A DNA stretch of 41,773 bases from Cohnella caldifontis (GCF_029360585.1 NZ_JAQZSJ010000021.1:42443-84215), one strand, 5' to 3'. Shown: positions 17,001-25,932, counted from the stretch's first letter. The notes: generated by a model not told the origin, from the letters alone. Numbers and translations: made by a program.

Positions 17001-18329
17001 TTACGGTTGAAGCGCTTTTTTCTCTGCGGCGTATTTTTGGTTGAACGACGCAAAGTAAGCTTCCAGGTTTTTGGACACGACTGCTTCTTGCAGGAATTTG
17101 CTTGGATCCCATTGGAGTTTTTGCTCGATTTTCAAAGCGTTGGGCAATGCGGGCTCGGACGTGATCATCGTCGGATTCCAGGTCATGAATTCGATCAGTT
17201 GCGGAATGCCGGTTTTCTTGCTCTTCAGGATGGGAATCATCCCGGTATCCTCGGCGTAGGTACTGTCCTCGATCAGGTACTTCAGCCATGCCTTGGCCGC
17301 CGGTATATTTTTGCTCTTGGCGTTGACCGCAAAGGAGTAATCCGGGGACAGCACGGCTTTGTAACTGCCGCTGTTATCGTAAGGAAACGGCACGAAGCCG
17401 AAATCGGCAGGATCTCCGCCTCCCGTATCCGCCATCTGGGGAAGCAACCATTGCCCGATCATGTACATCCCGGCTTTGCCCGTCGCGATATCCTTAATGC
17501 TGCCTTCCCAGTCCGTGGAATAGATATCGGGCTCGACGAACTTGCCGTCGATCAGTCGCTTCAAGATGCCGAATGCCTGGCCGAATGGGCCGTCGACCGT
17601 AAACGGAGGATCGTTGTTATAGACGTCGTTGTGGAACTGCGAGCTATTGGCGAGGAATTGCTCGACATCGTACCAATAGGTCAGCGGCCAGGCATCTTTG
17701 AAATCCGTCGCCATCGCGACGATGCCGGCGGCCTTGAGCTTCTCCGCGGCGGCGAACAATTCGTCCAGCGTTTTCGGCGGGCCGCTGAGGCCTGCGGCGG
17801 CAAACGCTTTCTTGTTATACACCAGTCCGTTCGTCGTGGCTCCGCTGACCACGGCATACAGGTGCCCTTCATAGGTTCCGTTGCTTTCTAAAAGAAGGTT
17901 GCCTTGCAAGCCCAGGTCGTCGAGGGACGCGTACAATGCCGGGTAGTTTTCTTTGATCTCGTCCGGCGGGGAAAATACGTCCGGCGCTTCGTTGCCCGCC
18001 ATTCTGACTTTGATGGTCTGGCTGTAGTCCTTCAACCCTTCGATTTTGACGTCAGTGATGCCGGGATACTTCGTCTTGAATTCCGCGACGTAACGGTCAA
18101 ACGTTCCGTTGTCCACCAGGTCGGTGCGATGCGTCGCCCACGTAATTTCACCCTTTATGTCGGGCTCGGACGAATTGGAAGCGCTTGCTAATGCCGAAGC
18201 GGAATCGCTTGAGCCGGCCGAGGAAACATTGCTTTCCGGAGTCCCGCTTTTATCGCTGCCGCATGCGCTGAGAAACAGCGGCAAAGCGGCGGCGACCATC
18301 CATGCAAACCCTGCCCTTCTTCTTCTCAT
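17001..18329 (-). CDS. Sugar ABC transporter substrate-binding lipoprotein
   Basis: The extracellular receptor of the importer. The 442-residue protein has a very basic start (MRRRRAG), a hydrophobic segment and lipobox LSAC, so it should be anchored by a lipidated Cys at about residue 23. A Ser-rich linker follows, then the family 1 solute-binding fold with patterns such as GEITWATHRTD and DVFSPPDEIKENYPALYASL near the start and ATGKAGMYMIGQW in the middle. ATG 18329 is preceded by AAGGAG about 9 bases upstream. It is the first gene of the minus-strand operon. It likely binds oligosaccharides released by the GH26 enzyme. The fold is certain; the ligand is not. Confidence 0.93.
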   Translation of the reverse strand: MRRRRAGFAWMVAAALPLFLSACGSDKSGTPESNVSSAGSSDSASALASASNSSEPDIKGEITWATHRTDLVDNGTFDRYVAEFKTKYPGITDVKIEGLKDYSQTIKVRMAGNEAPDVFSPPDEIKENYPALYASLDDLGLQGNLLLESNGTYEGHLYAVVSGATTNGLVYNKKAFAAAGLSGPPKTLDELFAAAEKLKAAGIVAMATDFKDAWPLTYWYDVEQFLANSSQFHNDVYNNDPPFTVDGPFGQAFGILKRLIDGKFVEPDIYSTDWEGSIKDIATGKAGMYMIGQWLLPQMADTGGGDPADFGFVPFPYDNSGSYKAVLSPDYSFAVNAKSKNIPAAKAWLKYLIEDSTYAEDTGMIPILKSKKTGIPQLIEFMTWNPTMITSEPALPNALKIEQKLQWDPSKFLQEAVVSKNLEAYFASFNQKYAAEKKALQP

Positions 18330-18508
18330 CCTTCTGGTCTCCTTTTAAATGAAGTTGATCGTCCCGACGGCCTGGCTTTGAAATACGGTTTCCGCCGCCG
18401 TTATCCAAATGGTAACCAATATTCGTATGTCGTGATAATAGCTAGAATTTTCATTTCTTGTATTTGATATCGGATTTGGCGGCAGGGGTTAGACAGGATC
18501 GGATTCCC

Positions 18509-18537
18509 GATTAAATCTCGCAAACCTTGGCGACAAT
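18509..18537 (+). promoter_or_regulatory. Sigma-F/sigma-G-like promoter for the yabS-yabT pair
   Basis: GATTA (18509-18513), a 15-base spacer and GGCGACAAT (18529-18537) match the sigma-F/G pattern GYWTA-N15-GGNRANANT except one -35 base. It lies about 35 bases before the VWA gene. B. subtilis yabT is described as forespore-expressed under sigma-F, which fits. Binding is not shown. Confidence 0.55.
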
Positions 18538-18570
18538 GGTTGATAGAGAAGAAGAGAGGATGTGAAAGCG

Positions 18571-19323
18571 ATGAAACAGATCCTGCTCATCACGGACGGA
18601 TGCTCGAACGTGGGCGAAAGCCCGGTCACGGCGGCGGCGCAGGCGTGGGCGGAAGGCATCGCGGTCAACGTGGTGGGCGTGGTGGACGAAGGGAGCATCG
18701 GCGAGCTGGGCGCCCGGGAGATCGACGAGATCGCGAGGGCCGGCGGCGGCATGAGCCGAATCGTGGGCTCCAGGCAGCTGTCCCGCACGGTCCAGATGAT
18801 GACGCGGATGACGGTCGCCGGCACGATCCGGCAGGCGGTCAACCATGAGCTCCAGCAGCTGTTCGGGCTCGACTCGGTCGGCGCGCTTCCTCCGGACAAG
18901 CGGGCGGAAGTCGTGCGGGTCATGGACGAGCTCGAGGAGACCTCCGAGCTTCGGGTCGTGCTGCTGATCGACGCGAGCGCGAGCATGAAACCGAAGCTGT
19001 CCGCCGTCGAAGAGGCGATCCGCGATCTGGCCCTCAGCCTGGAAGCGCGGACCGGCAGCAGCGCGGTGGCGGTGTTCCATTATCCCGGCGAGTACGGTCA
19101 TCTTCCGTGCGCGCTCGACTGCGATTGGACCCGCGACGCCGCGGGGTTGCCGGCGCTGTTCGCCCGGATCCGGACGAAGGGAACGACCCCGACCGGGCCG
19201 GCGATTTTGCAGGCAGTTGATTTTATCCGGCAGACTTGTGGTAAGATCAAGGAAGAATGGGATGACATCCTGCCGTCCGGGCGGGGCGATGCCGGCGAGG
19301 TGCGCAGTGACTACGTCGTTTAA
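18571..19323 (+). CDS. yabS: VWA-domain protein, YabS-like
   Basis: A 250-residue cytoplasmic protein equivalent in place and layout to B. subtilis YabS. It starts MKQILLITDGCSNVG and contains a von Willebrand A domain in the second half, with the MIDAS metal motif DASAS in LLIDASASMKP (about residue 140) and a later TTPTGPAI. Its precise role is unknown, although location and promoter suggest sporulation. ATG 18571 is preferred over GTG 18562, which is only three bases from the AGAGG ribosome site. The gene overlaps the following kinase gene by 17 bases and would form an operon with it. Confidence 0.88.
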   Translation: MKQILLITDGCSNVGESPVTAAAQAWAEGIAVNVVGVVDEGSIGELGAREIDEIARAGGGMSRIVGSRQLSRTVQMMTRMTVAGTIRQAVNHELQQLFGLDSVGALPPDKRAEVVRVMDELEETSELRVVLLIDASASMKPKLSAVEEAIRDLALSLEARTGSSAVAVFHYPGEYGHLPCALDCDWTRDAAGLPALFARIRTKGTTPTGPAILQAVDFIRQTCGKIKEEWDDILPSGRGDAGEVRSDYVV

Positions 19324-20227
19324 ACCGGAGCTTCTTCTGCAGCCTGGCACGGTGGTGACGGGCAAGTGGAACGGAAAAAAATACAAGCTGGAGCGGGTGC
19401 TCGGCGCTGGAGCGAACGGACAAGTTTATTTGGCGTCCGTCGGACGCTCCGTTTGCGCGCTCAAGATCGGCACGGAAGCCGCCGAACTGCAAGGGGAGGC
19501 CAACGTGCTCGCCTCGCTGGACGGCAAAGAGCGGGGGCGCGGCAGGCCTCCTTTTTTGTTGGACGTGGACGATTTCCAGTTTAATGGAAGGGCGCTTCCT
19601 TTCTACTCGATGCGTTACGTGCCGGGCATTCCCGTCCGATCTTACTTGAGGCGCCACGGCGGGCAATGGGTCGGGGTGATCGGGCACAGGCTGCTCGAGC
19701 GGCTGGCGGAGCTCCATGAAGCGGGCTGGGTGTTCTCCGATCTGAAAAACGACAACGTGCTCGTCCACGACTACGGCAGGGTCGAGCTCGTCGACTACGG
19801 GGGCATGACCGCGATGGGACGCGCCGTGCGCCAGTTCACCGAAATCTATGACCGCGGCTACTGGTCCGCGGGCAGCCGGACCGCCGACGCCGCTTACGAC
19901 TGGTTCGCGTTCGCCGTATTGTGGCTGCACGCGACCGACGCCAAGCGGCTGTTCCAGCTGTCGCGCTCCCGTCTGCCGCAGGATCGGGGCATCGAGGATT
20001 TGATGAAACTCATCCGCAGCAACCCGAAGCTCCGGCCGATCGAGCAATGGCTGGGGAAGGCGCTGCGCGGGCAATTCCGGGACACGCGGGAAGCGCTCAA
20101 GGAGTGGAGGGCGGCGCATCGCGCGTCCGATGCGGCCGTCAGGTCCAGAATTCCGGCCTGGATGACCGGCATGCTGGTGTTTTCGGCGGCATTGTGCCTC
20201 ACGTTGGCCGCATTGTGGCTGTTTTGA
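19307..20227 (+). CDS. yabT: Membrane-anchored Hanks-type Ser/Thr kinase, YabT-like
   Basis: A 306-residue protein kinase. The Gly-rich loop GAGANGQVYLA, the ATP-binding Lys in CALKIG, the catalytic loop VFSDLKNDNVLV and a DFG variant DYGG are all present, so it should be active. A single hydrophobic segment at the extreme C terminus (MLVFSAALCLTLAALWLF) anchors it with the kinase domain inside. B. subtilis YabT has the same layout and phosphorylates RecA during spore development. The start is GTG 19307 with GAGG 6 bases upstream; earlier in-frame starts lie deep in the VWA gene. It is coupled to the upstream gene by overlap. Confidence 0.9.
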   Translation: MTTSFKPELLLQPGTVVTGKWNGKKYKLERVLGAGANGQVYLASVGRSVCALKIGTEAAELQGEANVLASLDGKERGRGRPPFLLDVDDFQFNGRALPFYSMRYVPGIPVRSYLRRHGGQWVGVIGHRLLERLAELHEAGWVFSDLKNDNVLVHDYGRVELVDYGGMTAMGRAVRQFTEIYDRGYWSAGSRTADAAYDWFAFAVLWLHATDAKRLFQLSRSRLPQDRGIEDLMKLIRSNPKLRPIEQWLGKALRGQFRDTREALKEWRAAHRASDAAVRSRIPAWMTGMLVFSAALCLTLAALWLF

Positions 20228-20248
20228 ACTTATCGGGGGGATGGCGGA

Positions 20249-21667
20249 ATGGAAAGCCGCGACGACCTGTTGGACCGTATGCTTGAGGTCGCGGAGGCGG
20301 AAGGTTGGCAGCCGGACCAGACGGTGATCGCCGCCGTGTCGGGAGGCCCCGATTCCATGGCTTTGCTGCACCTGCTCATGCGGATGGCCGAGCGGCAGCC
20401 GATGCGGGTCGTGGCTGCCCACGTGAATCACCGCTTCCGCGGCGCGGAGTCCGAAGCGGAAGCCGAGTTGGTGCGCCAAGCGGCGAGCGATTGGGGGGCC
20501 GGGTTCGAGACGGCCTCGATCGACGTTCCTTCCTATATAGAAGAGACCGGGCTGAACGCCCAGTCCGCGGCAAGGGAGAAACGCTACGATTTCCTGAAAC
20601 GGACGGCCGAAGCGTATGGGGCCGGTCAGATCCTGCTGGGCCACCACGCGGACGACCAGGCGGAGACGGTGCTCATGCGGGTGCTGCGCGGCACCGGGGT
20701 CGGCGGGCTGGCCGGAATCCCTTACCGCCGCAAGGAAGAAAATGTGGAACTGATCCGGCCTCTGCTGCGTATTACCAAAAGGGAGCTACTATCGTACTGT
20801 GAGCGAAATGGGGTGCCCTTCGCGGTAGACAGCAGCAATCTGAAACGCGATTATTTCCGCAACGCCGTCCGCCTCGACGCGATTCCTTGGCTGGAGCGAT
20901 ACAATCCCCGCCTGAAGGAGTCGTTGATCCGGCTGGCCGACATGGCGGCGGCGGATGACGATTACTTGGAACGTGAAGCCTCGGCTCGGCTCGGCAGCGT
21001 CGCGACCCGAGACGGATACGGCTTCCGGCTGAAGCGGCGCCGGTTCCGCGGCCTGCACGTCGCTTTACAACGCAGATTGATTAAACTAATATTAAGGTAT
21101 TCTTCAGACCCGTGGCATCCCGCCCAGTACCGGCAGATCGAAGAAGTACTGGAAGCCGCGGCCGACGAAAGCCATACCGTGGGACGGATGGACCTCGGCG
21201 GCGGATGGGTGCTCGTACGGGAATACGACGAGGTATACATCGGCCCGCCGTATCCCTCGGAGGCCGCGTACCGATACGAAGTCGGCGGATTTCCCCGCAC
21301 GCTTGCGCTGGGAGAAGGCCGGAGCATTCGGTTCGAACGGATGGATGGAGCGTTGACCTCGCTGCCGACGGATCGGCGGGAGGCTTTTTTTGACGAAGCC
21401 GCGCTTGAGCTGCCGCTGGCCGTCCGCACCCGGCAACCCGGGGACCGGATGGAGCCCGCCGGATTAAACGGCTCCAAAAAAGTGCAAGATATGTTCGTTG
21501 ACGCCAAAATCCCGCGCTCCAAGCGGGACGGGTGGCCGCTGCTCGCGGACGCTTCCGGCCGGATCCTCTGGATTCCCGGCTTGCGCCGTTCGGTCATCGC
21601 GCAAGTCGGACCGGACACAAGGTCGACGATCCGGGTTTCCTTTTTATCCGATGGCTCCGATCCGTGA
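20249..21667 (+). CDS. tilS: tRNA(Ile) lysidine synthetase
   Basis: TilS converts C34 of the CAU-anticodon isoleucine tRNA to lysidine, using ATP and lysine, so that it reads AUA. The 472-residue product carries the PP-loop SGGPDSMAL (about residues 31-39), the family motif LLGHHADDQAETVLMR and PFAVDSSNLKRDYFRN. The C-terminal TilS domain includes RQPGDRMEPAGLNGSKKVQD. A GGGGGG tract lies 8 bases before ATG 20249. It follows the kinase gene closely and precedes hpt, the conserved Firmicute order. Confidence 0.97.
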   Translation: MESRDDLLDRMLEVAEAEGWQPDQTVIAAVSGGPDSMALLHLLMRMAERQPMRVVAAHVNHRFRGAESEAEAELVRQAASDWGAGFETASIDVPSYIEETGLNAQSAAREKRYDFLKRTAEAYGAGQILLGHHADDQAETVLMRVLRGTGVGGLAGIPYRRKEENVELIRPLLRITKRELLSYCERNGVPFAVDSSNLKRDYFRNAVRLDAIPWLERYNPRLKESLIRLADMAAADDDYLEREASARLGSVATRDGYGFRLKRRRFRGLHVALQRRLIKLILRYSSDPWHPAQYRQIEEVLEAAADESHTVGRMDLGGGWVLVREYDEVYIGPPYPSEAAYRYEVGGFPRTLALGEGRSIRFERMDGALTSLPTDRREAFFDEAALELPLAVRTRQPGDRMEPAGLNGSKKVQDMFVDAKIPRSKRDGWPLLADASGRILWIPGLRRSVIAQVGPDTRSTIRVSFLSDGSDP

Positions 21668-21732
21668 GAATGCGGACATGATTGGAGCCATGCCATCATA
21701 TACCGTTTAATAATCGCTGGGAGGTCCGTTTT

Positions 21733-22275
21733 TTGTTACACGACATTCAGGAAGTTCTTTACTCGGAAGAGCAGATCAAAGAGAAAGTCCAAGAGTTGGG
21801 CTCGGCGATCAGCCGCGAGTATGAGGGACGGAATCCGCTCGTCATCTGCGTGCTGAAGGGCGCTTTTATTTTTATGGCGGACTTGGCCAAGAGCATCACG
21901 GTGCCGATCGAGCTCGACTTCATGGCGGTATCCAGCTACGGCAAATCCACCCGTTCCTCCGGCGAGGTGCGGATCGTGAAGGATCTGGATACGTCCGTGG
22001 AAGGCCGCGACGTGCTGATCGTCGAGGATATCATCGACAGCGGGCTGACGCTCAGCTATTTGATCGACGTGCTGGAACGGCGGAACGCGCATTCCGTCCG
22101 GGTCGTCGCGCTGTTCGACAAGCCGGGCCGGCGGACTTCGGAGATTAACGCCGATTACACCGGCTTCGAGATTCCGGACGCGTTTATCGTCGGCTATGGC
22201 CTCGACTATGCCGAGAAATACCGCAATCTCCCCTTCGTCGGCGTGCTGAAGCCGGAGATCTACTCGAACCGCTGA
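21733..22275 (+). CDS. hpt: Hypoxanthine(-guanine) phosphoribosyltransferase
   Basis: Purine salvage enzyme that makes IMP or GMP from the base and PRPP. The 180-residue length is typical. The PRPP-binding loop is [14 protein letters not shown], and [15 protein letters not shown] supplies the flexible catalytic loop. The C terminus has [15 protein letters not shown]. The start is TTG 21733, because GGGAGG lies 8 bases upstream and the encoded N terminus ([15 protein letters not shown]) matches the family; the in-frame ATG at 21682 would add 17 foreign residues without a ribosome site. It sits between tilS and ftsH as in Bacillus. Confidence 0.96.
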   Translation: MLHDIQEVLYSEEQIKEKVQELGSAISREYEGRNPLVICVLKGAFIFMADLAKSITVPIELDFMAVSSYGKSTRSSGEVRIVKDLDTSVEGRDVLIVEDIIDSGLTLSYLIDVLERRNAHSVRVVALFDKPGRRTSEINADYTGFEIPDAFIVGYGLDYAEKYRNLPFVGVLKPEIYSNR

Positions 22276-22302
22276 GCGCCCGGAGGGCCTGGTCCGGTTC
22301 GG

Positions 22303-22332
22303 TTGTGATGCCCAGACAGGCTATGGTAAAAT
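22303..22332 (+). promoter_or_regulatory. ftsH promoter, sigma-A type
   Basis: TTGTGA (22303-22308) and TAAAAT (22327-22332) are separated by 18 bases, and the -10 is extended (TGGTAAAAT). It lies about 30 bases before the ftsH start. It gives ftsH its own transcription besides read-through from hpt. Confidence 0.65.
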
Positions 22333-22361
22333 GATGTAAGCGTGCCGAGAGGAGGCCAGGG

Positions 22362-24383
22362 ATGAATCGGATCATCCGCAACACAGGCTTTTATTTGCTT
22401 ATATTTTTGGTGACCGTCGGAATCGTCCAGTTCTTCATCAGCAAGAACGAGACGACCGATGAAATCAATTACAACAAAATCATGGACGTCATCGAGCAAG
22501 GAAATGCCACCGAGATCAAAGTCCAGCTTTCGAACGGTTCCTACTTGGTCACCGGTGAATATAAAGATCCGTCCAAAGCGGGCTCCAAAACGGAGACGTT
22601 CAGCGGCCGGGTCCTGATGACAGACGAAGGGTCGCAGCAATTGGTAGACCTGGCGCGAAGCAAGGGCATCGAGGTCAAAGTGCTGAAAATGCCGGGACAG
22701 AGCTTCTGGCTTACGTTCCTGACTTCGATCATTCCGTTCGTGATCATGTTCATCCTGTTCTTCTTCCTGATCAATCAGGCGCAGGGCGGCGGCGGCAAAG
22801 TCATGAATTTCGGCAAGAGCCGAGCCCGTCTTTATAATGAAGAGAAAAAACGCGTCACGTTCGAGGACGTGGCCGGAGCCGACGAAGAGAAGCAGGAATT
22901 GGTGGAAGTCGTCGAATTCCTGAAGGATCCCCGCAAATTCGCGGCCCTCGGCGCCCGCATCCCGAAAGGCGTGCTGCTCGTCGGTCCTCCGGGTACCGGT
23001 AAAACGCTGCTCGCCCGCGCGGTAGCCGGGGAAGCCGGCGTTCCGTTCTTCAGCATTTCCGGTTCCGATTTCGTGGAAATGTTCGTCGGGGTCGGCGCAT
23101 CCCGCGTCCGCGACCTGTTCGAGAACGCCAAGAAGAACGCGCCTTGCATCATCTTCATCGACGAAATCGACGCCGTCGGCCGTCAGCGGGGCGCAGGCCT
23201 TGGGGGCGGACACGACGAGCGCGAGCAGACGCTGAACCAATTGCTTGTCGAAATGGACGGCTTCGGCGCGAACGAAGGCATCATCATCGTAGCCGCCACG
23301 AACCGTCCGGACATTCTCGACCCGGCGCTGCTGCGCCCGGGCCGCTTCGACCGCCAGATCACGGTCGACCGTCCGGACGTCAAAGGGCGGGAAGCGGTGC
23401 TCAAGGTTCACGCCCGCAACAAGCCGCTCAGCAAAGACGTCAAGCTGAATACGATCGCCAAGCGGACGACCGGGTTCACCGGCGCCGATCTCGAGAACCT
23501 GCTGAACGAAGCCGCGCTGCTGGCGGCGCGCAAGAACAAGAAGGACATCGCGATGCAGGAAGTCGACGAAGCGATCGACCGCGTCATCGTCGGTACGGAG
23601 AAGAAAAGCCGCGTGATCAGCGAGCGCGAGAAGCGGATCGTCGCGTTCCACGAAGCCGGCCATACGATCGTCGGTTACTTCCTCGAACACGCCGATATGG
23701 TGCATAAGGTGACGATTATCCCGCGCGGCCGGGCCGGCGGATACGTAATCATGCTCCCGAAGGAAGACCGCATGCTGGTCACGAAGCAAGAATTGCTCGA
23801 CAAAGTCACGGGGCTGCTCGCGGGCCGGGTCTCCGAGGAACTGTTCATCGGAGAGATCGGCACCGGCGCTTACAGCGACTTCAAGCAGGCGACGGGCATC
23901 GTGCGCAGCATGATCATGGAATACGGCATGAGCGACAAGCTCGGGCCGATGCAGTTCGGCACCTCGCAAGGCCAAGTGTTCTTGGGCCGCGACCTCGGCC
24001 ACGAGCAGAATTACTCGGACACGATCGCGTACGAGATCGACCAGGAAATGCAGTCGATTATCCGGGAGTGCTACGAACGGGCGAAGAAGCTGCTGACCGA
24101 GAAGAGCGCGGAAGTTCACAAGATCGCGGAAACGCTGCTCGAAGTCGAGACGCTCGACCTGGATCAGATCAAGAGCCTGATCGAGAAGGGCACGCTGGAT
24201 GGCTTGGATGGCGAATCTTCCGGCAGCGGCTCTGGCGGCGGCTCCGAACCGAGCGCCGATCCCGTGATCGATCCGATCGGCGGCGGCGTCCGCGTACGGA
24301 TCCAGACGCGCGACGGCGAACAAGCCGCGCCGAATCCGCCGACGCCGGATCAGCGGAACGACGACGGGTCGAACGAGTCGTAA
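22362..24383 (+). CDS. ftsH: ATP-dependent zinc metalloprotease FtsH
   Basis: Membrane-bound AAA+ protease that degrades misfolded membrane and regulatory proteins. The 673-residue product has transmembrane segments at about 8-26 and 115-137 flanking a small extracellular domain. The AAA module has Walker A GPPGTGKT (208-215), Walker [10 protein letters not shown] and the second region of homology [17 protein letters not shown]. The zinc protease site HEAGH is in [14 protein letters not shown]. The C-terminal tail is Gly/Ser-rich and acidic ([12 protein letters not shown]), likely disordered and variable among relatives. AGGAGG stands before ATG 22362. It ends at a strong terminator. Confidence 0.98.
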   Translation: MNRIIRNTGFYLLIFLVTVGIVQFFISKNETTDEINYNKIMDVIEQGNATEIKVQLSNGSYLVTGEYKDPSKAGSKTETFSGRVLMTDEGSQQLVDLARSKGIEVKVLKMPGQSFWLTFLTSIIPFVIMFILFFFLINQAQGGGGKVMNFGKSRARLYNEEKKRVTFEDVAGADEEKQELVEVVEFLKDPRKFAALGARIPKGVLLVGPPGTGKTLLARAVAGEAGVPFFSISGSDFVEMFVGVGASRVRDLFENAKKNAPCIIFIDEIDAVGRQRGAGLGGGHDEREQTLNQLLVEMDGFGANEGIIIVAATNRPDILDPALLRPGRFDRQITVDRPDVKGREAVLKVHARNKPLSKDVKLNTIAKRTTGFTGADLENLLNEAALLAARKNKKDIAMQEVDEAIDRVIVGTEKKSRVISEREKRIVAFHEAGHTIVGYFLEHADMVHKVTIIPRGRAGGYVIMLPKEDRMLVTKQELLDKVTGLLAGRVSEELFIGEIGTGAYSDFKQATGIVRSMIMEYGMSDKLGPMQFGTSQGQVFLGRDLGHEQNYSDTIAYEIDQEMQSIIRECYERAKKLLTEKSAEVHKIAETLLEVETLDLDQIKSLIEKGTLDGLDGESSGSGSGGGSEPSADPVIDPIGGGVRVRIQTRDGEQAAPNPPTPDQRNDDGSNES

Positions 24384-24409
24384 GTCTAAAGTATATAGTT
24401 GTGAATTCG

Positions 24410-24443
24410 ACACCCTTTCGCTCATCGGCGAAAGGGTGTTTTC
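24410..24443 (+). terminator. Rho-independent terminator after ftsH
   Basis: A perfect 12-bp stem (ACACCCTTTCGC / GCGAAAGGGTGT, loop TCATCG) is followed by TTTTC, 27 bases after the ftsH stop. Confidence 0.9.
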
Positions 24444-24860
24444 ATTCACGACTTCTCCGTGGACAGACCCGTTTCATACGGCAAAGCAATCGTGCTTCGT
24501 GGGGCGCGGAGCGTTTGATTTTCATGCAGGAATAATGGGCCTGAACAAGAATACGTTGCGCATTTGGGGTTGCCGACGCACATTGAGAGGGATTCTACAG
24601 GTCTACAGGGGACGGGAAAAGTCGTGAGGTGCCAAAGTACACTTGAGACTGGCTTTGAAAGCCGATCATCGCGACTCGGGTGCCAAACTGCGCTTGATTC
24701 ACGCGCCATTGGCGCCGAAACGCGCCAAAGCGAGCCAAAGCGAGCATGCCAACCGTCTACGGAAGGCACCAAGATGAGCATCCTCGACCGATTTTTATAG
24801 AAAATGGCAGATTGACATGCCGATTAGACGAGTGTAAATTAAGGAATAATCACGTGTAAA
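24444..24860. other. Gene-free intergenic stretch with degenerate repeated motif
   Basis: No credible gene lies here. A roughly 21-base motif recurs on the plus strand: 24568-24588 (GGTTGCCGACGCACATTGAGA), 24628-24648 (GGTGCCAAAGTACACTTGAGA) and 24679-24699 (GGTGCCAAACTGCGCTTGATT). Small palindromes lie between them (GGCTTTGAAAGCC near 24652, GCGCCATTGGCGC at 24703-24715). A minus-strand open frame covers the repeats but has no ribosome site and no family resemblance. It may be a dispersed intergenic repeat or a decayed gene. Confidence 0.5.
24725..24744. repeat. Tandem 10-bp repeat
   Basis: CCAAAGCGAG occurs twice in direct succession at the end of the gene-free repeat region upstream of nadA. 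The first eight bases recall the GCCAAA core of the larger degenerate repeat. Confidence 0.75.
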
Positions 24861-24876
24861 GCGATATTCTCAGACC

Positions 24877-24902
24877 TAGTTTGTGACTGCATTCACAAAC
24901 TA
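24877..24902 (+). promoter_or_regulatory. Perfect palindromic operator candidate upstream of nadA
   Basis: TAGTTTGTGA and TCACAAACTA are exact complements around CTGCAT, 10-base arms with a 6-base spacer, ending 47 bases before the nadA start. A -10-like TATTCT lies just upstream (about 24865-24870), so the palindrome would cover the transcription start. NAD synthesis operons of Firmicutes are often repressed by NiaR (YrxA) with niacin. I have not verified that this matches the NiaR consensus. No U run follows, so a terminator is unlikely. Confidence 0.6.
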
Positions 24903-24949
24903 TGCTTCAATACCAACGGCCCGTACGGACCGACAGGGGGATTGCCAGC

Positions 24950-25888
24950 ATGGAAGCATTGGCCCTGGAGCGCAAAGCGGAACAGAACCGCGAGCTCCGT
25001 GATCGTCTTATGCAGCTCAAGAAAGAACGGAACGCTATCATCCTGGCCCATTATTATCAGCGCGACGAAATCCAAGAGGTGGCCGATTTCCGCGGCGACT
25101 CGTTCCTGCTGGCGCAGAAGGCGGCGTCGACGGACGCTGACGTCATCGTGTTTTGCGGCGTGCATTTCATGGGGGAGAGCGCGAAAATCCTCGCTCCGAA
25201 CAAAATCGTGCTCGTGCCCGACGAACGGGCCGGTTGTCCGATGGCGGACATGGTCAACCCGATCGGACTGCGGGAAATGAAGGCCAAACATCCGAACGCC
25301 AAGGTCGTAACCTATATCAACTCCTCGGCCGACGTGAAAGCGGAGACCGACATTTGCTGCACCTCGGCGAATGCGGTGAAAGTCGTCAACTCGGTCGATT
25401 CCGATGAGGTCATTTGGTGCCCTGACAAAAACCTGGGCCACTATGTACAGCAATTCACGGACAAGAAAATGATCATCTGGGAAGGGTACTGCAACACGCA
25501 CGACATGCTGACCGTGAAAGATGTCGTGGAAATGCGCGCGAAGTATCCGAACGCGAAGTTCATCGTGCATCCGGAGTGCCGGCCCGAAGTGGTCGCCATG
25601 GCCGATTTCGTGGGCAGCACGACGGCAATCATCAAATATTGCCGGGAATCGGACCATCCCGAATTTATCGTCGGAACGGAGGACGGCACCGGCTACCAGC
25701 TTCGAATGGACAGCCCGGACAAAACGTTCCATTTCGCTTCCAAGTATCTCGTCTGCCCGAACATGAAGGTGAATAACCTGAAGAAGGTCGTACGCTGCCT
25801 GGAGACGATGCAGCCGCAGATCTACGTGCCGCCGGAAGTGGCCGACAAAGCGCGGCTGTCGCTGACCCGAATGCTCGAAGTGAAATGA
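24950..25888 (+). CDS. nadA: Quinolinate synthase
   Basis: NadA condenses iminoaspartate (from NadB) with dihydroxyacetone phosphate to quinolinate, using a 4Fe-4S cluster. The 312-residue protein shows the family start IILAHYYQRDEIQEVADFRGDS (given in parts: LAHYYQRDEIQ, then FRGDS), the segment VFCGVHFMGESAKIL, and conserved Cys in FCGVHFM, HPECRPEV and LVCPNMKVNNL that would hold the cluster. ATG 24950 is preferred over the in-frame ATG at 24902, because AGGGGG lies 9 bases upstream and the latter overlaps the palindrome. It is the first gene of a nadA-nadB-nadC run. Confidence 0.96.
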   Translation: MEALALERKAEQNRELRDRLMQLKKERNAIILAHYYQRDEIQEVADFRGDSFLLAQKAASTDADVIVFCGVHFMGESAKILAPNKIVLVPDERAGCPMADMVNPIGLREMKAKHPNAKVVTYINSSADVKAETDICCTSANAVKVVNSVDSDEVIWCPDKNLGHYVQQFTDKKMIIWEGYCNTHDMLTVKDVVEMRAKYPNAKFIVHPECRPEVVAMADFVGSTTAIIKYCRESDHPEFIVGTEDGTGYQLRMDSPDKTFHFASKYLVCPNMKVNNLKKVVRCLETMQPQIYVPPEVADKARLSLTRMLEVK

Positions 25889-25900
25889 TGTGAAGGAATC

Positions 25901-25932
25901 CATGCTGCCGGAAGCGGCAGCATGCTTTATTC
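25901..25932 (+). terminator. Strong hairpin between nadA and nadB (attenuator or terminator)
   Basis: CATGCTGCCG-GAAG-CGGCAGCATG is a perfect 10-bp stem with tetraloop, followed by CTTTATTCTC. It lies 12 bases after nadA. The U tract is interrupted, so it may only lower or stabilise expression across the nadA-nadB junction. Confidence 0.6.

Noticed and set aside
18361..18480. Promoter of the binding-protein operon
   Set aside because: A TATTAT at 18440-18435 on the minus strand could be a -10, but its -35 position matches only two of six bases and no activator repeat is clear, so I do not list it.
22260..24449. 729-codon minus-strand open frame opposite ftsH
   Set aside because: It is the antisense shadow of ftsH, with no recognisable domain; the plus strand encodes an intact FtsH.
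24568..24744. CRISPR array
   Set aside because: The repeats are degenerate, only three in number, unequally spaced, and no cas genes are present.
24446..24781. Minus-strand 111-codon frame in the ftsH-nadA spacer
   Set aside because: No ribosome site, low-complexity repeat-derived content and overlap with the terminator region; better explained by the intergenic repeats.
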